Of a stretch of DNA of 64,000 nt, positions 18,191 to 27,919 are shown piece by piece; positions within the stretch are counted from its first letter, which is position 1, and every line of letters starts with the position of its first letter. The notes under the pieces are model-generated. The model saw only the letters and a list, made by a program, of their open reading frames with translations, had not been told where the DNA came from and searched no databases. The DNA is taken from assembly GCF_000439375.1 (NCBI RefSeq), contig NZ_ATMI01000011.1, forward strand, positions 37,078 to 101,077, written 5' to 3'. This DNA is from Tatumella saanichensis. GTDB taxonomy: Bacteria; Pseudomonadota; Gammaproteobacteria; Enterobacterales; Enterobacteriaceae. The translations under genes and the position numbers were made by a program.

Positions 18191-18670
18191 CTACTCTGCG
18201 TCCGGATAAACAATTTCATTGATATACCAAGTGACTTCACCGGCCGGGGTGGTGACCTGTGCTGCATCCCCTTCCTGCTTTTTCAGTAACGCTCGGGCCA
18301 TTGGCGAGTCGATAGAAATGGCATTCTTCTGACCGAAAATTTCATCGTAACCGACGATACGGAAGGTCTTGATATCCCCAGCATCATTTTCTACTTCCAC
18401 CCGCGCCCCGAAGAACACTTTACCTTCCTGTTGTGGGGAATAATCGACAATCCGTAAATTTTCGAGACTCTTTCTTAGGTAGCGGACCCGGCGGTCGATT
18501 TCCCGCAGCCGCTTTTTGTTATACTGATAATCAGCATTTTCACTGCGATCGCCAAGGCTGGCAGCCCAGGTCACTTTTTTAGTGACTTCTGGACGCTCTT
18601 CACGCCATAGGGTGTCGAGTTCCTGTTTTAAGCGTTGATAGCCTTCACGTGTGATCAGTGGCGTTCTCAT
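18191..18670 (-). CDS. greB: Transcription elongation factor GreB
   Basis: Binds the secondary channel of backtracked RNA polymerase and stimulates transcript cleavage. 159 residues (E. coli 158). The N-terminal coiled coil carries the acidic tip in ASLGDRSENADYQYNKKRLREI (about 37-58, the catalytic D and E near 41 and 44); the C-terminal FKBP-like domain follows (PQQEGKVFFGARVEVE). Basic GreB-type residues distinguish it from GreA. The ATG follows AGGATGACTT. It is divergent from ompR. Confidence 0.97.
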   Translation of the reverse strand: MRTPLITREGYQRLKQELDTLWREERPEVTKKVTWAASLGDRSENADYQYNKKRLREIDRRVRYLRKSLENLRIVDYSPQQEGKVFFGARVEVENDAGDIKTFRIVGYDEIFGQKNAISIDSPMARALLKKQEGDAAQVTTPAGEVTWYINEIVYPDAE

Positions 18671-18995
18671 AAGTCATCCTATGCCCGTCAGATGATGTCA
18701 GTCTTTGTCAGTAAAAGTGCTCCGTTAGCCATAAAAAAGCCTTTTCCCGCGATCAACCGGCGGGGAATACCACAGCAGAACAACGGTGCCGCTGCCGCTA
18801 AGGACTAAGCGCAGAAGAAAAGGTTGAGTAAATTCAACCGATTTCCGCTGCCGGAGGACAAAAAACAGAGTTAACTTGCTGTTTAATATGCTTTGTAACA
18901 ATTTCGGCTAGAATATAAACCATTATAAACTGTCACTGTAATATATCTTTTTTAACAATACCGTATCAGGCAATTGTGCCTTTGGGAGTGAAGAA
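18671..18995. promoter_or_regulatory. greB/ompR divergent regulatory region
   Basis: 325 bases without a gene. The ompR-proximal half is AT-rich (TAGAATATAAACC near 18910, TATAAAC, TTTTTTAACAATA) and should hold the ompB promoter, but no clean -35/-10 pair stands out. A short palindrome GGTTGA-N6-TCAACC occupies 18822-18839, function unknown. GGGAGTGAAGAA just before 18996 is the ompR ribosome site. Confidence 0.45.
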
Positions 18996-21073
<2,078 letters not shown>

Positions 21074-21185
21074 TGTTATTGGATAGCCGTGTAGTGGTCA
21101 TCTGTTCTGCAAGGCTTCTTGTTGAACTTACTTGGCGAGGAATATCGACAACAATAGCTCTGCGGCTACCTTGGGACAGAAGGTT

Positions 21186-21226
21186 CAGCGGTTATACCAT
21201 CCTGTACTCGGGAGGTATAACCGCTG
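21186..21226. repeat. Perfect 13-bp inverted repeat between envZ and pckA
   Basis: CAGCGGTTATACC (21186-21198) and GGTATAACCGCTG (21214-21226) are exact complements around a 15-base spacer. It lies in the 242-base envZ-pckA intergenic stretch. No T-run flanks it; it may be a terminator-like RNA end or a protein site. Confidence 0.6.
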
Positions 21227-21269
21227 TCCTACCAATACAGCATCCGGTCAGGGTTGCCTGCGGATAATA

Positions 21270-21288
21270 TCAGCCAAATAATGGCTGA
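21270..21288 (-). terminator. Probable terminator of pckA
   Basis: TCAGCCA (21270-21276), loop of five, TGGCTGA (21282-21288). On the minus strand, the pckA direction, the stem is followed by TATTAT. It sits 28 bases after the pckA stop. Confidence 0.6.
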
Positions 21289-21315
21289 AAACAGCTAACC
21301 GCGTATCTCTAGGGG

Positions 21316-22938
21316 TTAACCGAGGTCCGGGCCCGCCGACACCAGTGCTTTACCGGTATCCGTGTCAGTATACTGCTCGAAGTTACTGATAAACTTCTGG
21401 GCCAAGATTTCGGCATTTTTCCGCCATTCCGCTGCAGTTGCCCAGCTATTGCGTGGGTCAAGCAGTTCAGTATCTATACCCGCTAAGGCCAGTGGGATCT
21501 GTAGGTTAAACACTGGCAATGTGTGGGTTGCAGCCTGCTGCAGTTCCCCACTGAGGATCGCATTGATGATAGTGCGGGTATTCTTCAGCGAAATCCGCTC
21601 GCCTTTCCCGTTCCAACCGGTATTGACCAGATAGGCTTCCGCACCGGCCGCCTGCATACGTTTTACCAGTACTTCAGCATAACGGGTCGGATGCAATGTC
21701 AGGAACGCTGCGCCAAAACAGGCAGAGAATGTCGGCGATGGCTGTACGATACCACGCTCTGTGCCAGCCAGTTTCGCGGTAAATCCAGACAGGAAGTGAT
21801 ACTGGGTCTGTTCTGGTGTCAGGCGAGAGACTGGCGGTAAAATACCGAAAGCATCAGCGGTCAGGAAGATCACTTTCTGTGCGTGACCAGCTTTTGATAC
21901 TGGCGTGACAATATTATCGATATGGTAAATCGGGTAGGAGACACGGGTATTTTCGGTCTTCGAACCGTCGCTGAAATCAATACTGCCATCTTCTCGCACC
22001 ACCACGTTTTCCAGTAATGCATCACGGCGGATGGCTTGATAGATTTCCGGCTCAGCCTGCGGCGAAAGATTAATAGTTTTGGCGTAGCAGCCGCCTTCAA
22101 AGTTAAATACACCATCATCATCCCAGCCATGTTCATCATCGCCGATTAACTGACGGGCCGGGTCGGTGGATAATGTGGTTTTGCCGGTACCGGATAGGCC
22201 GAAGAACACCGCAACATCCCCTTTCTCTCCGACATTTGCAGAACAGTGCATCGAGGCAATATTTTTCAGCGGGAGCAGGTAGTTCATCACCGCAAACAGG
22301 CCTTTTTTCATCTCACCGCCGTACCAGGTTCCGCCGATCAGTTGGATACGTTCGCTGAGGTTAAAGGCGACAAAATTTTCAGAGTGTAAGCCCTGCGACT
22401 GCCAATCGGCGTTCGTACAGCGCGCGCCATTCAGCACCACAAAATCCGGCTCAAACTCTGCCAGCTCTTCAGTGGTCGGGCGAATAAACATGTTTTTGAC
22501 AAAATGCGCCTGCCAGGCAACTTCGGTCACAAAACGCACGTTTAACCGGCTGTCTGGGTTCGCCCCACAAAACGCATCAATCACAAATAACCGTTTCCCT
22601 GAGAGCTGCCGTGTCACGCAGCTTTTCAGGGCCTGCCAGGTCTCCTGTGACATCGGCTGGTTATCATTTTTACCTTTACTGCTGTCACTCCACCAGACAC
22701 TGTCCTGTGTGGTGGCATCACGAACGATATATTTATCCTTCGGTGAGCGACCGGTAAAAATGCCAGTATCTACGGCTACGGCCCCGTTCTGTGTCAGGGT
22801 TCCGCGTTCATACCCTTCTAACTCAGGACGGATTTCTTCCTGAAACAGGGTATCGTAATCTGAGTTATACAGAATTTCGGTGGTGTCATGAATGCCTAAG
22901 GTCGAGAGGTCGGGCTGCTTCCCGTGTCTGGAAGACAT
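21316..22938 (-). CDS. pckA: Phosphoenolpyruvate carboxykinase (ATP) PckA
   Basis: Converts oxaloacetate and ATP to phosphoenolpyruvate and CO2, the committed step from TCA intermediates to gluconeogenesis. 540 residues exactly as in E. coli when started at the ATG at 22938, which has AGGAG upstream; a 44-codon upstream extension is not coding. The kinase-1a P-loop [11 protein letters not shown] lies near residues 248-258, the metal/oxaloacetate-binding SANVGEKGD just before it, and the kinase-2 DDEHGWDD near 268. It converges on envZ. Confidence 0.98.
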   Translation of the reverse strand: MSSRHGKQPDLSTLGIHDTTEILYNSDYDTLFQEEIRPELEGYERGTLTQNGAVAVDTGIFTGRSPKDKYIVRDATTQDSVWWSDSSKGKNDNQPMSQETWQALKSCVTRQLSGKRLFVIDAFCGANPDSRLNVRFVTEVAWQAHFVKNMFIRPTTEELAEFEPDFVVLNGARCTNADWQSQGLHSENFVAFNLSERIQLIGGTWYGGEMKKGLFAVMNYLLPLKNIASMHCSANVGEKGDVAVFFGLSGTGKTTLSTDPARQLIGDDEHGWDDDGVFNFEGGCYAKTINLSPQAEPEIYQAIRRDALLENVVVREDGSIDFSDGSKTENTRVSYPIYHIDNIVTPVSKAGHAQKVIFLTADAFGILPPVSRLTPEQTQYHFLSGFTAKLAGTERGIVQPSPTFSACFGAAFLTLHPTRYAEVLVKRMQAAGAEAYLVNTGWNGKGERISLKNTRTIINAILSGELQQAATHTLPVFNLQIPLALAGIDTELLDPRNSWATAAEWRKNAEILAQKFISNFEQYTDTDTGKALVSAGPDLG

Positions 22939-23076
22939 GTTATTGCTCCTGTCGGTGCTGCGCGTGCAAGTGAGTATTATTATCATGAAGGGCGGAGCAG
23001 GGTAAGGATTTCCGCCGAGAACGATCACTAGTGTACCCAGCAGGATGATAATTCTGAAAGAAATCAGCAATAAAAT

Positions 23077-23092
23077 TGTGAGACGGATTGTA
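23077..23092 (-). promoter_or_regulatory. Weak CRP-like site upstream of pckA
   Basis: On the minus strand TACAA, six bases, TCACA: one half matches the CRP core perfectly and the other poorly, with A/T-rich flanks. It lies about 140 bases upstream of pckA, a CRP-activated gene in E. coli. Tentative. Confidence 0.3.
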
Positions 23093-23146
23093 TTTTATCC
23101 GGTGATTATTGCATCGTTGATGAATAACGACGTAAAGGAAGGGTGA

Positions 23147-23174
23147 CTGACGCGCAGTATTGGACAGGCGTCAG
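23147..23174 (-). terminator. Hairpin after hslO
   Basis: CTGACGC (23147-23153) pairs with GCGTCAG (23168-23174) nine bases after the hslO stop on its strand. No T-run follows, so only a possible terminator. Confidence 0.4.
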
Positions 23175-23182
23175 CCGATCAA

Positions 23183-24049
23183 TTAGTGAACGGATTCGTT
23201 ACCGTCCACGGCATTATTACGGATTTTTTCTACATCGACAGCATCGTAAATGTAGTGTGTACCGCAGTAATCGCAGTGCATATCGATTTTACCGTCTTCC
23301 TCTAGAATTTGGTTGATTTCATCGGCGGCGACCGTTTTCAGCACATCACCACAACGCTCACGGGAACAGGTACATTTAAAAATAATATCAGCCGGCTCGA
23401 AGACGGAGACCTCTTCCTGGTGATACAGACGCCATAACACATCGGTGGCCGACAGGCTCATTAGTTCGTCAGGCTTGATCGTGTCAGCCAAGGTCGCTAG
23501 GTGTTCGAACTCTTCGCCATTGGTGTCTTCTGCAGGCAGAACCTGCAGCAGGATCCCACCGGCACCCTGTTCATTCTGACGAATAATAATACGGGTCGGT
23601 AACTGCTCGGAACGGGCAAAGTAATCTTCCAAGCAAGCAGCCACCGTATCACCTTCCAGACCGACGACACCCTGATAGCGCTCGCCTTTGGCTGGCGTGA
23701 TGGTGATGATCAGAAAGCCGTTACCGACCATCTCTTTAAGGGTGCTGCCGGGCGCTATTTCACCACGGGTACGCGCCACACCACGCAGTTGCTGGTGGTT
23801 GTTGCCGTTAATCACTGCCATAGACAGGGGGCCGTCTCCCTGTAGCTGTACGGTGATGTCCCCTTCAAATTTCAGTGTCGCCGTCATCAGACTGGTGGCA
23901 ACCAGCATTTCGCCCAACAGTGCCTGTACCGGTTGTGGATAATCATGGCCGCGGGTTATTTCCTGCAGGGTCTGTGAAACATTGACCAGTTCTCCACGAA
24001 CCGCGACATTTTTGAACAAAAAACGATGAAGTTGATCTTGTACAGGCAT
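23183..24049 (-). CDS. hslO: Redox-activated chaperone Hsp33 (HslO)
   Basis: Cytosolic holdase that unfolds and becomes active under oxidative stress. 288 residues (E. coli 292). The C-terminal zinc redox switch is intact: CxC at Cys226/Cys228 and CxxC at Cys259/Cys262, with an additional Cys at 233. The N-terminal domain contains the substrate-binding core ([13 protein letters not shown] near 71-83). hslR lies 25 bases upstream on the same strand, so the two are likely co-transcribed. Confidence 0.96.
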   Translation of the reverse strand: MPVQDQLHRFLFKNVAVRGELVNVSQTLQEITRGHDYPQPVQALLGEMLVATSLMTATLKFEGDITVQLQGDGPLSMAVINGNNHQQLRGVARTRGEIAPGSTLKEMVGNGFLIITITPAKGERYQGVVGLEGDTVAACLEDYFARSEQLPTRIIIRQNEQGAGGILLQVLPAEDTNGEEFEHLATLADTIKPDELMSLSATDVLWRLYHQEEVSVFEPADIIFKCTCSRERCGDVLKTVAADEINQILEEDGKIDMHCDYCGTHYIYDAVDVEKIRNNAVDGNESVH

Positions 24050-24074
24050 AAGCTTCTCTCAGTAAAACAGGTGA

Positions 24075-24479
24075 CTAGGCATCCCCTGTGAATTTAAATT
24101 TTATCAGGTCTCGGCGCTCTTTCTTATCGGGCCGCCGGTCCGGGTGTGGCATGGTCAGGGCATGCTGTTTACGCGCCAGCGCTACGGATTCGCGCTTCTG
24201 TATACTTTCTGCGGTTTCGCGATAAAGCTGTTGAGCATCGGCGGCGCTACCTCGGCGATCAGTGATGCCAGTAATAATCACAGTGCGTAGATCATTACCC
24301 TGACGTAAAATCAGTTCGGCATCGAGCTCCACATGTTTCCCAGGTTTACTGCGCTGACCGTTGTAATGGACCTTGCCACCTTCGATCATCTCTCTGGCCA
24401 ATGCCCGCGTTTTATAAAAGCGGGCTGCCCACAGCCATTTATCCAGTCTGACATCTTGATGAGCGGAGGGCTCTTTCAT
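24075..24479 (-). CDS. hslR: Ribosome-associated heat shock protein Hsp15 (HslR)
   Basis: S4-domain RNA-binding protein that binds free 50S subunits carrying a stalled nascent chain. 134 residues (E. coli 133). S4 motif RLDKWLWAARFYKTRALAR at about 11-29, followed by KVHYNGQRSKPGK; basic tail PHPDRRPDKKERRDL. Start at 24479 is fixed by homology and AGGAG; the open frame extends 79 codons upstream through noncoding DNA. yrfG, which precedes it in E. coli, is absent: 233 bases to igaA contain no gene. Confidence 0.95.
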   Translation of the reverse strand: MKEPSAHQDVRLDKWLWAARFYKTRALAREMIEGGKVHYNGQRSKPGKHVELDAELILRQGNDLRTVIITGITDRRGSAADAQQLYRETAESIQKRESVALARKQHALTMPHPDRRPDKKERRDLIKFKFTGDA

Positions 24480-24712
24480 AGTGACTCCTGTATCACGCAA
24501 TAATCCTGAACGGGCAGGATGCGAGCTCTGTACCGGAATATCCATAAATTGGGTGCAAATGAAAAAATTCAAGGCAGGAGGGGGGACAACAGCATATTCC
24601 GGAAAGCCCGAACCGGCTGCACTGATTATAAAGTATTTCCGCAGGAAAGTATCGGCACCACGACGGCAAATATCCGTCAGCCGCACATCATGGTAAGCGA
24701 GCGGTAGGCAGA

Positions 24713-26836
24713 TCAAAACAGGGAGCGTGGTTCCTGGTGGGGATTCAGTGATGGATTAAAACAAGTATCGTAATAGTGCAGGATCGCTACGTGACGTAAA
24801 TGATCCTTACGAATAGCCCTTAAGGTCAGCAGTACATTGACCACCAAGCAAATCAGTAACGCTACAAAGAACAATGATGTCGCCAGATAGCGCCATAGCG
24901 AAGTCCCGCCGGGTTCTTCATGCAAGGATACATGGCTAGTCCCGTTAGCATCGACAGAAAGCGCAGTGATCACCCCTGAAGCGGTAAATGGGGTGTGAAG
25001 CAACATGGCGGAAATTCGTCTTAGCTCATTCCACTGTTCCGGTGCACTGAGATCAAACAGTGATACATCAGGCTGGGGCTGTCTGACTAACTGACGTCCT
25101 TGATCACTGATCAGCAAATATCCTCCCGGTGGCGGACTGTTTAAGGTTTCAATCGCCTTACGGGTTTCGCTAGTAAAAAAGACGCTGGCCGCATTGTTGA
25201 CCAGGCTCTCAAGGGTGACAGCACTGACCGGGCGCAGCAGGACATTGACCCCGTTTAAGCGTCCCGAGCGGGCGCGGCTTACCAGGGATGACCAGTCTTT
25301 GGCATTACCGAGATTTACCAGTGCATTCTTAAGTCGAGAGCAACTTGCAGCATCACCACACAACTGTTGTGTTTGCAGAACAATCCCTGAGAAATCATCC
25401 AGTAAAATCATCCCAGATTTCTGGATAGCCTGTGCCAGTTGCGGGTTGATTTTCATGTCATTGTCGGCACCAGGATGAAGCTGATGTTGTACCGTATCCA
25501 GTAACTCAGTGGTTTCGTCAATAACATCTGACTGTGGCAGCGGCAGCGGTGCCGCATTATTCCAATAGACTGCCGAACAATCGAATGGCATATAACCGTA
25601 GAGGCGATTGCCTTGATAGCTTCCCGGCACCGAACACATGCCCTGGCCCTTCACATTCAGTAAATCCCCGACTTGCAGTTTCATTGCTGAGAGTTGTTTC
25701 AGTGAGGTGACTTCGATGCGCTGAGTGCCTTGTAACCAAGCGAGACTCAGTTTGAACGGCATACCGAGCGGCACCCAGCTTATCATCATCACCAGTACCA
25801 GCAGGCAACCGGCCGCCAATACGGCATTTTTCTTCCAGTGCTGTACTGGAAATTCGCGGCTTTCATCATGCAGAGAGAGAAAGCGTCCTTGGCGGATGAC
25901 TTGACGATCAGTATCAATATCGATATCGGTGATCTTGCCGAGGTCATGGTGAATATAAGGTTTCCAATATTCAGGATATTGCAGGTCGATAATGCCGAGC
26001 GAAATATTACTTTGTTCCTGATTTGATTCTCCGAATAGACCCCAACGTTTGGGTTGTCCGCGCATACAGTGAATTTCTCTAAGATCAGAGGCCCGTACCG
26101 GTCGCAACATGGCCCAAAGCGCAATGGCGATCACCATCAGTGCCGGGATCACTAGCCACAGCATTAACGCGACAGGAACCAGTTGACTGAGAAATAGGAT
26201 CAATAGGGCCAGGCAGATGATCAGGGCCTCGGTGGTTCCGTCGGGTTTCGATAGCTGATGCTCTTCCGGGGTCTCTTTACGGATTTGCAATAGCTCAATG
26301 TAGCTGCTCTGTTCTTTACGGATGGATGCCGGGGAACTGACGGGCAGACGAGCCGTATTGTCACGGGTTTCCTGATAATAATCGGCTAGCTGGTGGCCAT
26401 TCAGGGAAATGACCAGCAGGATATTGCCCGCAGGGATCAGCTCAATGGTATTTTCTGCCGTAATAAACTGTTCCCATAGCGGCGGCAGATGGATTTCTAA
26501 GGTATCAAGATAATAGCGCCACTGTTGCGGAGAGTCTGTCGACAGCCCGTATCGGGTAATGGGATATGTAACAGAGTAAACTTTATAGCTGCGGGCGGTG
26601 AATACAGGCTCTTTGGTTGAATGACGACTAAAACGTGATAAGAATGATTTCCCGGCGGGAGACTCGGTTGCTAAATAGGCAGTGACCGCGTGTTTTTCAT
26701 CCGGAGAAAGACGACGTCTGGCAGCAGGGATCAGCAAAGGCAGTTTTTCAGGCAGGGTACGATACCTTCTGAAAAACACAATGGCGATAACCGCCAAAAT
26801 TATAACCAATGCCAGTAGAGTGATCATCATTCCCAT
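24713..26836 (-). CDS. igaA: Intracellular growth attenuator IgaA/YrfF, Rcs phosphorelay repressor
   Basis: Polytopic inner-membrane protein that holds down the Rcs envelope-stress phosphorelay. 707 residues (E. coli 711). A TM segment at 4-22, a pair near 210-245, one near 340-360 and a last one near 655-675 match the family topology, with a large periplasmic domain at about 365-650. Diagnostic blocks shared with E. coli include ITRYG and RRWGLFGE, and IQKSGMILLDDF. The second half of the periplasmic domain ends in LNSPPPGGYLLISD. Start ATG at 26836; ATGs two and three codons later are also possible. Confidence 0.93.
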   Translation of the reverse strand: MGMMITLLALVIILAVIAIVFFRRYRTLPEKLPLLIPAARRRLSPDEKHAVTAYLATESPAGKSFLSRFSRHSTKEPVFTARSYKVYSVTYPITRYGLSTDSPQQWRYYLDTLEIHLPPLWEQFITAENTIELIPAGNILLVISLNGHQLADYYQETRDNTARLPVSSPASIRKEQSSYIELLQIRKETPEEHQLSKPDGTTEALIICLALLILFLSQLVPVALMLWLVIPALMVIAIALWAMLRPVRASDLREIHCMRGQPKRWGLFGESNQEQSNISLGIIDLQYPEYWKPYIHHDLGKITDIDIDTDRQVIRQGRFLSLHDESREFPVQHWKKNAVLAAGCLLVLVMMISWVPLGMPFKLSLAWLQGTQRIEVTSLKQLSAMKLQVGDLLNVKGQGMCSVPGSYQGNRLYGYMPFDCSAVYWNNAAPLPLPQSDVIDETTELLDTVQHQLHPGADNDMKINPQLAQAIQKSGMILLDDFSGIVLQTQQLCGDAASCSRLKNALVNLGNAKDWSSLVSRARSGRLNGVNVLLRPVSAVTLESLVNNAASVFFTSETRKAIETLNSPPPGGYLLISDQGRQLVRQPQPDVSLFDLSAPEQWNELRRISAMLLHTPFTASGVITALSVDANGTSHVSLHEEPGGTSLWRYLATSLFFVALLICLVVNVLLTLRAIRKDHLRHVAILHYYDTCFNPSLNPHQEPRSLF

Positions 26837-27198
26837 ATAATGTTCAGTCAGCGGGGAGACTTACCGTCGCTTATCGCTCAGGAAAACAGAGCAGCATATA
26901 AAGAAGTGTAGTACTCGCCGTATCCCGCCACTGACGGTTGACCGCGATTATGCGACTACCTGAGGCTGTGGCGCATTATTTAAAATAATGCCAGTAATTA
27001 TTGTACGACTCTTCGGGCATTAAGGGCTATCAGCCAAATCTGATTATTCATATTTTTTAATTATTAATGCGCGACCAGTAACCGTTGTAAGCTGAAAGCA
27101 GAGCCCAGAATATCGTCAGATTTGTGGTCTGCTGAGGGCTGTGTTTCAATACCGGCTATCTGTCTTGTGGTTATACATCGCACCGTTCGAGGTTATCA
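26837..27198. promoter_or_regulatory. igaA/nudE divergent intergenic region
   Basis: 362 bases with no supported gene. It should contain the igaA promoter (minus) and the nudE promoter (plus), but I could not assign either with certainty. It contains a 19-base perfect palindrome at 26973-26991 (listed separately) and AT-rich stretches near 27050 (TATTTTTTAATTATTAAT). Confidence 0.4.
26973..26991. repeat. 19-bp perfect AT-rich palindrome
   Basis: GCATTATTT (26973-26981), one A, AAATAATGC (26983-26991). It could be a regulator site or a hairpin; no matching factor is recognised. Confidence 0.55.
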
Positions 27199-27756
27199 AT
27201 GGGTTCCCTGAAAAAACCAGTTATTACTCATATAAAAGAGGTTGCCCGTTCCCGGCTATTCACCATCCAGCAGGTTGATTTGGAGTTCAGTAACGGTGAA
27301 AAACGGGTGTATGAACGCATGAAACCGGCATCACGGGAAGCGGTGATGATCCTCGCTCTGCAAGGGGACTCAGTCTTACTGATCGAAGAGTACGCGGTCG
27401 GTATTGACAGCTATGAGCTAGGCTTCCCGAAAGGGTTGATTGATCCGGGCGAAACGCCCCTTGAAGCCGCACAACGTGAGCTGAAAGAAGAAGCCGGTTT
27501 TGGTGCCTGTTATACTGAGCAACTGGCTAGCCTGACGATGGCACCTTCCTATTTCTCCAGCCGGATGAATATTATCGTGGCCGAAGACTTGTACCCAGAA
27601 AAGTTGGAAGGGGATGAACCTGAGCCACTGGTGCTACACCGCTGGCCGATCAATAACCTGACGGCGTTACTGGAACAGCCACAGTTCACTGAAGCCCGTA
27701 ATATCAGTGCACTGTTCCTGCTGCGTGAGTGGTTGATCAAGCAGGGACGTCTTTAG
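27199..27756 (+). CDS. nudE: ADP compounds hydrolase NudE
   Basis: Nudix hydrolase of NADH, ADP-ribose and related ADP-linked compounds. 185 residues (E. coli 186). The Nudix box G-x5-E-x7-RE-x2-EE-x-G is complete at about 79-101 (GLIDPGE, then REL, KEEAGF). N-terminal residues align with E. coli NudE (VARSRLFTIQQVDLEFSNG). The ATG follows GAGG. It is divergent from igaA, as in E. coli, and converges on mrcA. Confidence 0.94.
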   Translation: MGSLKKPVITHIKEVARSRLFTIQQVDLEFSNGEKRVYERMKPASREAVMILALQGDSVLLIEEYAVGIDSYELGFPKGLIDPGETPLEAAQRELKEEAGFGACYTEQLASLTMAPSYFSSRMNIIVAEDLYPEKLEGDEPEPLVLHRWPINNLTALLEQPQFTEARNISALFLLREWLIKQGRL

Positions 27757-27853
27757 TATAACGAGACACTCTACCGCGAATGTAAGGTGATAGTGGGGCG
27801 CATTATGCTCTTATGGTGATGCTCGTCAGTATTCCGGTAAATTCTTCCCCCAG

Positions 27854-27890
27854 AAAAAATCCGCTATCTCCAGTGATAGAGATAACGGAT
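27854..27890 (-). terminator. Rho-independent terminator of mrcA
   Basis: On the minus strand ATCCGTTATCTC (27890-27879), loop of eight, GAGATAGCGGAT (27870-27859), then a T-run (27859-27854). Eleven Watson-Crick pairs and one GU pair. It lies 29 bases after the mrcA stop. Confidence 0.9.
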
Positions 27891-27919
27891 CCTGATAGAC
27901 AGTTACGGCGATTCACTCT

